Assembly: GCA_023436305.1 (NCBI GenBank)
Contig: JAEZJQ010000145.1
Span: 1-30,316, forward strand
Direction of reading: 5' to 3'
DNA length: 30,316 nucleotides
From: Bacillota bacterium
GTDB taxonomy: Bacteria; Bacillota; UBA4882; UBA8346
In this document: positions 24,549 to 30,316 of the stretch, piece after piece
How positions within the stretch are numbered: the stretch's first letter is position 1
How the letters are laid out: each line of letters opens with the position of its first letter
Notes under the pieces: generated by a model
Database searches by the model: none
Told to the model about the DNA's origin: nothing
Seen by the model: only the letters and a program-made list of their open reading frames with translations
Program-made: the position numbers and the translations under genes

Positions 24549-27500
24549 ATGACCCCAAAATCTACAAAATTAGATCCACAAAATGTGGAGGATATTCTGG
24601 GACTGACCCCAGTTCAGGAAGGTATGCTGTTTCATTATTTAAGCACCGCCAACCATGAACTGTATTTGGAGCAGTTGAGCTTCAGAATCACGGGAAACCT
24701 GGATACCAGCCTGTTTCACCAAGCGTGGAATGGGGTAATTGCCGCCAATGAAATGCTACGCACTGTTTTCCGTTGGGAGAAACTTGAAAAACCAGTCCAA
24801 ATCATTCTTAAAAAATACGATGCCCCAATTTATGAATGGGATTTTTCCGGGGAAGATGCCGCCGGACAAGCAAAACAATTGGCCGAACTTCGAGTCAAGG
24901 ACCGGCATCAAAAAATTGATATCAGCACCGAACCGTACCGCATTCTGTTATGCAAACTGAGCAACCGGGAATACGAAATGATTATCAACAGTTATCATAT
25001 CGTGTTTGATGGTTGGAGCAATGCCCTGATTTTAAAGGAATTGATGGCCGCATACAGCCAATTGCAAAAAAGCCGGGAATTTATACCACCCGTAAAAACC
25101 CGATACAAGGAGTTTTTAAAATGGTCCTATAAGCAGGATAAACAACGGGCCGCTGAATATTGGCGAACATATTTTGAAGGGTTTGATACCCAGACGCGTT
25201 TGCCGAATGATAAAGCCCGCCAAAGGTCAGCACAAGCGGCCACTTATACGGAGGATTACCCGGCGGATTTCACCTCGGGCATGCACCGGTTTGCCAAGGA
25301 TCAGAATATTACCATAGCTACTTTGCTATATAGTGCCTGGGGTCTGTTACTCCAAAAATATAATAATTTCGATGATGTGGTTTTTGGGACTACTGTCTCC
25401 GGAAGGTCACCGGAGATTAAAGATGTGGAACAGATTGTGGGTTTATTTATCAATACCCCCCCGCTGCGGATCAAGGCTGAACCTGGGGAGACCATCCAAG
25501 GCTTTTTGAACCGTTCGGAACGAATGCTTCGGGAACGGGAGGAATTTGAGTATACCCCCTTGACGGAAATCAAACCATTGCTTGAGATTCAGACCCCAGA
25601 TAACTTTTTCGACTCCATCGTGGTCATTGAAAATTACCCGCTGGACCAAGCGGTGGCAACGGAAGGCGTGGGGACGGATCTGCGCCTCCGGCTGGAATCC
25701 ATTTTTGAAATGACCAATTATGACATTACCATGGTCATATCCGCCTTTGATGCCTTACACCTCCGCATTATCTATGATGCTGAAATTTTTAACCCGGATA
25801 CCATTCAAAGAATGGCGGGCCATTTTAAAATGGTGCTTCAAAAAATGATTCACCATTCCACGGAACCTTTGGCGGCCATTGAGATATTGACGGATCCTGA
25901 AAAAGAACAGGTATTATATGAGTTTAACCGGACTTTAGCCGGTTATCCGGACCAAACGGCCATTTCCTTATTTGAAGAGCAGGTGTTGAAAACTCCCGAT
26001 GCGGTTGCCGTCCGGTTTGAGAATGAACAATTGACCTACCGCCGTTTGAATGAAAAGGCTAATCAATTGGCCGGATTTTTACGGCGCAAAGGAGTTTCCG
26101 CCGAAACAGTGGTAGGCCTGATTCTGGATCGATCATTAACCATGGTGGTGTCCATGATCGGAATCTTAAAAGCCGGAGGGGCCTATTTACCACTTGATCC
26201 CCATTGGCCGACGGAACGGATTTTATTCATGCTGAATGACTCCAAAGTCCGGCTGGTCATCACTGAAAGCGGAATGATGGAACAACTTTCGTTTACCGCT
26301 CTCCGGGGGTTCGAGGATAATAATATCGCCATCGCTGTAACGAGTCCACGCGGGCATATTCAGGCCTTTGACCAATTGCCGCTACCGGACCGCTCGTTGA
26401 TCAATCTCCAGAAATACAGGAACAAAATCGGTATGGCTAGTGTCAATCATTGCATTACGCTCCAGACCACCCGTGGCTGTCCTTATCATTGCCTTTATTG
26501 CCATAAGATTTGGTCCAAGCATCACGTCCACCGTAGTGCCGAAAATATTTTCCGGGAGATCAATTACTATTATCAAAATGGGGTCTGTAATTTTGCGGTG
26601 ATTGACGATTGTTTCAACCTGAATATTAAAAATAGTAGCCGGTTGTTCGATTTAATCATCCAAAACAACTTGAAGATTCAGATTTTCTTTCCCAACGGGC
26701 TCCGGGGTGACATTTTAACCCCGGAATATATTGACAAGATGGTTGCGGCGGGTACCCGGGGGATCAATCTGTCGCTAGAGACTGCATCCCCTCGGTTGCA
26801 AAAACTATTGGAGAAAAACCTGGACTTGGATCAATTCCGGGCTGTCGTCGAGTATATCGCCACCAAACACCCGGAAATCATTCTGGAAATGGCCACCATG
26901 CACGGCTTCCCCACCGAAACCGAGGAAGAAGCCATGCTGACCCTCGATTTCATTAAAAGTATCAAGTGGCTCCATTTCCCCTATGTCCATATCTTAAAGA
27001 TATTCCCCAACACTGAAATGGAAGAGTTCGCTTTGGCCCATGGCGTTTCGAAAACCGATATTTTGAAATCCCGGAACCGGGCTTTTCATGAACTTCCGGA
27101 GACGCTGCCATTCCCTAAAAGTTTCACCCGCCGCTATCAGTCAAGCTTCTTAAATGAATATTTCCTGTCCAAAGAACGTTTACGCCAGGTCCTCCCGGTC
27201 CAAATGCGGATTATGGACGAAAGCGCCCTGGTGCAGAAATATAATGCCTATCTGCCGGTTACCATCAACAGTATCACCGATTTGGTAAAATTTGCAGGCA
27301 TCGAGGACCTGGCCCTGCCGGAAATTCAACCGAACCCCCCGGTACCGCTCTTTCACACCGAACCGGCCCGGCCAACGGTGCGGACCGGGAGCCTGAAGAT
27401 CTTATTGCTGGATTTATCGCAGCATTTTAGCAGCCATCACATGCTCTATAAAGTTGCTGAACAGCCCCTGGGCCTAATCTATCTTTTAACCTACCTAAAA

Positions 27501-30316
27501 CAAGAGTTGGGAGAGTCCATTGACGGCCGGATATATAAATCGGGGAACGATTTCGACAGTTACGACGAATTAAAAACGCTGGTCATAGAATACCGGCCTG
27601 ATTTGATCGGTATCCGGACCCTAACGTATTTCAAAGAATTTTTCCATGAAACCATCGCCCTGCTTCGGGAGTGGGGGATTACGGTACCGATCATTACCGG
27701 AGGGCCTTACGCTTCCAGTGATTACGACAGTATTCTAAAAGACGGCAATATTGATCTGGTGGTTTTTGGCGAAGGCGAAGCCACTTTGACGGAGTTGGTC
27801 CGGAAGATGATAAATAATGATTTCAAGCTGCCGGGTTTGGATGAATTGCGGGGCATCAACGGAATCGCATATCGCGACTTGTCGGTTCAAGAACCGTCAG
27901 CCCGGTTTGATGATCAATCCCGCCAAGTGGTGCTTATCGATTATTTGGCCGGTGAAATCGCCGCCGAACCGGCGGATTATTTATCATTCGTCATTCAACC
28001 GGAGAATTTGGCGTATGTCATGTATACCTCGGGAACCACGGGACAGCCCAAGGGAATTATGATTGAACACCGGCAAGTGAATAATTGCCTGCAGTGGATG
28101 CAACAAGAGTTAAAACTGGATCCACAAGCCATCGTGGTCCAACGGACCAATTTAACCTTTGACCCCTCAGTCTGGGAGATTTTCTGGCCGTTATCCATCG
28201 GGGCCCAAATCCGCCTGATGACAGCCGACCAAGCCCGGGATGCCGGTTATCTGCTCAGTTTAATGGCGGACAATAAGGATTTGACAATGATGTATTGCCC
28301 GGCTTCTCTGCTGACCGGAATGACTTATCTACTGGATACCATGGAGCCAAAACCCAAATTAAAATTGCCTTGGCTGTTGATTGGCGCCGAACCCGTCACC
28401 ATGGAAGTGGTGAAAAGGTTTTACCAGTCTTTTGAGGGACGGATTGTCAATACATACGGTCCTACGGAATGCACGATTAATAATACCTACTATTATCTAG
28501 ACAAGGATGATCCCCGCCCGGTGGTACCCATCGGCAAGCCGGTGGCCAATAACCAAATTTACATTCTATCCAAAGATATGCAGCCCATGCCGTTAAAGCT
28601 CCCCGGGGAAATTTACATCGCCGGCGCTAGTATAGCCCGGGGCTATATTCATAACCCGGAAAAAACCGCCCAAAACTTTATTTCCGTGAACAGTTTACCA
28701 TTTCCGGTTGTCAGTGAAAACCGGGATAACATTAACTGTCAACCGTCCCAACCATCAGCCATCTTCTCTAAACTGTATAAGACCGGGGATCAAGGCCGGT
28801 GGTTGCCCGATGGGAACATTGAGATTCTAGGCCGGGTCGACGAACAAGTGAAGATCCGTGGATACCGGATAGAGTTGGGTGAGATTGAGGCAGCTCTTTC
28901 CAAGTATCCCGGGGTGAATGAAAGTGTCGTGGTAGTGAAAGAAAGTAAAAAACGGCCGGTGGAGATTTTAGTCTGTTCGAACTGCGGGATTACTACGGCG
29001 TACCCCAATACCCAGATCAATGATAACGGCTTATGCCGGGTTTGCCAGGAAATGAGTGTCTATCAAAAGTATTGTGACCAGTATTTTAAATCCCCGGATG
29101 ATTTGGATAAATTACTGAAGCAAAAGAATGAAGGAAAAAAAGGCAAATATGATTGCCTGCTCTTGTATAGCGGTGGCCGGGGTTCGGCTTATGCCCTGTA
29201 CCATCTGGTGGAGATGGGATATCAGGTTTTGGCGGTGACCTATGATAATGGTTATTTTTCCAAAGTCGATTTGGAAAATATTAAGAAAATCACTTCCCGA
29301 TTGGGAGTTGACCATCTGGTATTAAGGCATCCCAAAACCGACGCCATTTTAAAAGAAAGTCTAAAGCTGGCGCAGACAGTCTGCCGGGGATGTTTCCATA
29401 CATCAGCTTCCCTGGCGGCGGAATATGCCTATAAAAACCAGATCAAAGTAGTGGTGGGAGCTACTTTGTCCCGGGGCCAGATTATCGAAAACAAACTGTT
29501 CTTCCTGTTTGAACAGGGAATATCCGATGTGGACCAGTTGGAGAAAGAGATTAAGAGTATTCAAAAGAGCGCTCCGGAAATGGACAAGACCATTTTTGAC
29601 CTCATCGGTATCGATGCCATCAATGATAAATCTGCCTATGACAATGTTGCTTTTGTGGACTTCTACCGCTATTTCGACGTTACTAATGAAGCTATGATTG
29701 CTTACTTGAATGATAAAGACCCGTATTGGCGGACCCGGAAAAATTACGCCATTTATTCCACCAATTGCGCCATCAAACAAATCGGAGATTTTTATCATTT
29801 AAAAGAACGGGGTTTTCATTACTACGGCAGTGCCACCAGTTGGGAGAAACGCTTAGGGCATCTGACCCTGGAAAATGTAAAGGAAGATCTAACTTGTGGG
29901 GCCAAGCAAGCTGCTTATGACAGTTTGGCTCGAAGAATCCATTATGAAGCCGGACCGGTCGCCGGGAAGATTGAAACCCAGTCAATTTGCGCTTATTATG
30001 TTGCATCCGGTGAATTGGAGGCTTCCGACCTGCGTGATTATTTGCAAGCCAAATTACCGGAATACATGATTCCATCCTATTTTATCAAAATCGATCAGAT
30101 TCCGTTGACGTCCAACGGGAAGATTGACAAAAAGGCTTTACCCGAACCCTCCCTAAATGCCCTCGTCAGTTCCGAATATGTAGCGCCGGAAAATGAGACC
30201 GAGGAACGCCTGGCCGAGATCTGGCAAAAGATTTTAGGAGTGGAACGGGTGGGTACCGGTGACAATTTCTTTGAGATTGGCGGGAATTCGATTCTCTTGA
30301 TTCAGATGCATACCCA
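24549..30316 (+). CDS. NRPS: C, A interrupted by radical SAM-B12 and Zn-ribbon/PP-loop domains, PCP (3' end cut by window)
   Basis: One frame stays open for at least 1922 codons to the window edge. Order: condensation domain (about 12-450; motif YHIVFDG with His150 and Asp154, the first His of HHxxxDG replaced by Tyr149); adenylation N-part (about 475-572, A2 KAGGAYLPLDP near 542-552); insert 1 (about 573-1126, radical SAM then B12-like); adenylation core (about 1127-1465, A3 from 1156 YVMYTSGTTGQPKG, A8 near 1434-1450); insert 2 (about 1469-1809, Zn-ribbon plus PP-loop); A9-A10 (LPEYMIP, NGKIDKK near 1856); carrier domain with Ser1914 in IGGNSI. Specificity residues aligned to GrsA read D-P-W-Y-L-G-T-I-N-K; I cannot assign a substrate. 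The SD is weak (ggtg, about 12 nt). It would add and remodel a residue of the peptide. Confidence 0.92.
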   Translation, partial: MTPKSTKLDPQNVEDILGLTPVQEGMLFHYLSTANHELYLEQLSFRITGNLDTSLFHQAWNGVIAANEMLRTVFRWEKLEKPVQIILKKYDAPIYEWDFSGEDAAGQAKQLAELRVKDRHQKIDISTEPYRILLCKLSNREYEMIINSYHIVFDGWSNALILKELMAAYSQLQKSREFIPPVKTRYKEFLKWSYKQDKQRAAEYWRTYFEGFDTQTRLPNDKARQRSAQAATYTEDYPADFTSGMHRFAKDQNITIATLLYSAWGLLLQKYNNFDDVVFGTTVSGRSPEIKDVEQIVGLFINTPPLRIKAEPGETIQGFLNRSERMLREREEFEYTPLTEIKPLLEIQTPDNFFDSIVVIENYPLDQAVATEGVGTDLRLRLESIFEMTNYDITMVISAFDALHLRIIYDAEIFNPDTIQRMAGHFKMVLQKMIHHSTEPLAAIEILTDPEKEQVLYEFNRTLAGYPDQTAISLFEEQVLKTPDAVAVRFENEQLTYRRLNEKANQLAGFLRRKGVSAETVVGLILDRSLTMVVSMIGILKAGGAYLPLDPHWPTERILFMLNDSKVRLVITESGMMEQLSFTALRGFEDNNIAIAVTSPRGHIQAFDQLPLPDRSLINLQKYRNKIGMASVNHCITLQTTRGCPYHCLYCHKIWSKHHVHRSAENIFREINYYYQNGVCNFAVIDDCFNLNIKNSSRLFDLIIQNNLKIQIFFPNGLRGDILTPEYIDKMVAAGTRGINLSLETASPRLQKLLEKNLDLDQFRAVVEYIATKHPEIILEMATMHGFPTETEEEAMLTLDFIKSIKWLHFPYVHILKIFPNTEMEEFALAHGVSKTDILKSRNRAFHELPETLPFPKSFTRRYQSSFLNEYFLSKERLRQVLPVQMRIMDESALVQKYNAYLPVTINSITDLVKFAGIEDLALPEIQPNPPVPLFHTEPARPTVRTGSLKILLLDLSQHFSSHHMLYKVAEQPLGLIYLLTYLKQELGESIDGRIYKSGNDFDSYDELKTLVIEYRPDLIGIRTLTYFKEFFHETIALLREWGITVPIITGGPYASSDYDSILKDGNIDLVVFGEGEATLTELVRKMINNDFKLPGLDELRGINGIAYRDLSVQEPSARFDDQSRQVVLIDYLAGEIAAEPADYLSFVIQPENLAYVMYTSGTTGQPKGIMIEHRQVNNCLQWMQQELKLDPQAIVVQRTNLTFDPSVWEIFWPLSIGAQIRLMTADQARDAGYLLSLMADNKDLTMMYCPASLLTGMTYLLDTMEPKPKLKLPWLLIGAEPVTMEVVKRFYQSFEGRIVNTYGPTECTINNTYYYLDKDDPRPVVPIGKPVANNQIYILSKDMQPMPLKLPGEIYIAGASIARGYIHNPEKTAQNFISVNSLPFPVVSENRDNINCQPSQPSAIFSKLYKTGDQGRWLPDGNIEILGRVDEQVKIRGYRIELGEIEAALSKYPGVNESVVVVKESKKRPVEILVCSNCGITTAYPNTQINDNGLCRVCQEMSVYQKYCDQYFKSPDDLDKLLKQKNEGKKGKYDCLLLYSGGRGSAYALYHLVEMGYQVLAVTYDNGYFSKVDLENIKKITSRLGVDHLVLRHPKTDAILKESLKLAQTVCRGCFHTSASLAAEYAYKNQIKVVVGATLSRGQIIENKLFFLFEQGISDVDQLEKEIKSIQKSAPEMDKTIFDLIGIDAINDKSAYDNVAFVDFYRYFDVTNEAMIAYLNDKDPYWRTRKNYAIYSTNCAIKQIGDFYHLKERGFHYYGSATSWEKRLGHLTLENVKEDLTCGAKQAAYDSLARRIHYEAGPVAGKIETQSICAYYVASGELEASDLRDYLQAKLPEYMIPSYFIKIDQIPLTSNGKIDKKALPEPSLNALVSSEYVAPENETEERLAEIWQKILGVERVGTGDNFFEIGGNSILLIQMHT
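26265..27926 (+). other. Insert 1 in the A domain: radical SAM followed by B12-binding-like domain
   Basis: About 554 residues placed between adenylation motifs A2 and A3. It opens with QLPLPDRSLINL, the segment that normally joins a B12 domain to a radical-SAM domain. The [4Fe-4S] motif follows: Cys644-x3-Cys648-x2-Cys651 in RGCPYHCLYC, then a GINLSLETAS block and MHGFPTETEEE. After a helical C-terminal part (about 855-940) comes a Rossmann-like B12-binding type domain (about 949-1110): LKILLLDL, PLGLIYLLTYL, PDLIGIRTLT, ITGGPYAS, and GEGEATL at 1074 onward. No DxHxxG cobalamin motif is visible, which is common in this class. Possible chemistry is methylation or another radical change of the tethered amino acid. 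Confidence 0.85.
28954..29975 (+). other. Insert 2 in the A domain: Zn-ribbon plus PP-loop ATPase domain
   Basis: About 340 residues between A8 and A9, where N-methyltransferase domains often sit. A zinc ribbon (C1476-x2-C1479, C1496-x2-C1499) precedes a PP-loop: YSGGRGS from Tyr1540, with Ser1541 and Ser1546. The usual SGGxDS aspartate is Gly1545. LAVTYDNGYFS, LGVDHLVLRH, a CRGC pair (C1612, C1615) and VVVGATLSRGQ follow; C1740 and C1783 are further cysteines. The pattern resembles N-acetyl-sugar amidotransferases (WbpG/PseA-like), while the CxxC also recalls TtcA/TtuA thiolases. Amidine or thioamide formation are the two obvious guesses. Confidence 0.85.

Noticed and set aside
24993..25013. 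Condensation domain of the right-hand NRPS inactive because HHxxxDG reads YHIVFDG
   Set aside because: The second, catalytic His (His150) and the Asp-Gly are intact; change of the first His is tolerated in many C domains.
26382..27926. Radical SAM-B12 region as a separate gene between two NRPS genes
   Set aside because: No stop or start with an SD separates it from the flanking A-domain halves, all motifs are in one frame, and neither half makes a complete A domain alone.
1..30316. CRISPR array, tRNA/rRNA genes, transposase or phage genes
   Set aside because: None seen: no regularly spaced repeats, no cloverleaf-like segments recognised, and no transposase, integrase or phage structural motifs in any frame.

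Overview
The window reads as an accessory biosynthetic gene cluster for a hybrid polyketide/nonribosomal peptide, in a low-to-moderate-GC bacterium with strong Shine-Dalgarno sequences, several TTG starts and a Bacillus-type LexA box. It also encodes a TolC-type outer-membrane channel and an HlyD-type adaptor. Together these point to a diderm member of the Bacillota (for example Negativicutes-, Halanaerobiia- or Limnochordia-like). This is inference; no rRNA or housekeeping marker is present. All convincing genes are on the + strand.

Layout. (1) 1-1330: an ECF sigma factor with a Cys-containing tail and a small Cys-rich ATC-hydrolase-like protein, closed by a terminator. (2) 1473-7870: a promoter, then a three-gene ABC-2 exporter, a stand-alone KS-ACP polyketide synthase and a BtrH-like protein, closed by a bipartite hairpin terminator. 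(3) 7955-10153: type II thioesterase and TolC. (4) 10176-11500: a LexA-boxed promoter driving a 54-residue protein, a hydrolase-like gene that appears frameshifted, and a 16-bp perfect hairpin. (5) 11521-22221: a promoter with a long leader, then an NRPS loading module C-A-T-E whose adenylation code reads as asparagine, a secreted Ntn-hydrolase-like protein, a ClbP-like membrane-anchored serine peptidase, an ABC exporter and an HlyD adaptor. (6) 22300-22416: a MITE-like inverted-repeat element. (7) 22458-30316: a trans-acting malonyltransferase, a second type II thioesterase about 75% identical to the first, and a giant NRPS that runs off the right edge.

How it fits together (inference). The C-A(Asn)-T-E protein would make an N-acyl-D-Asn starter, as in the prodrug systems of colibactin, xenocoumacin and zwittermicin. 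KS-ACP, served by the trans-AT, and the right-hand NRPS would extend it. The ABC/HlyD/TolC proteins would export the acylated precursor, and the ClbP-like peptidase (perhaps also the Ntn hydrolase) would remove the acyl-D-Asn cap outside the cytoplasm.

The standout is the right-hand NRPS. Its single adenylation domain is interrupted twice in one uninterrupted reading frame. Between motifs A2 and A3 sits a radical-SAM domain followed by a B12-binding-like domain, the reverse of the usual order. Between A8 and A9 sits a zinc-ribbon plus PP-loop ATPase domain. I know of no described NRPS with this arrangement.
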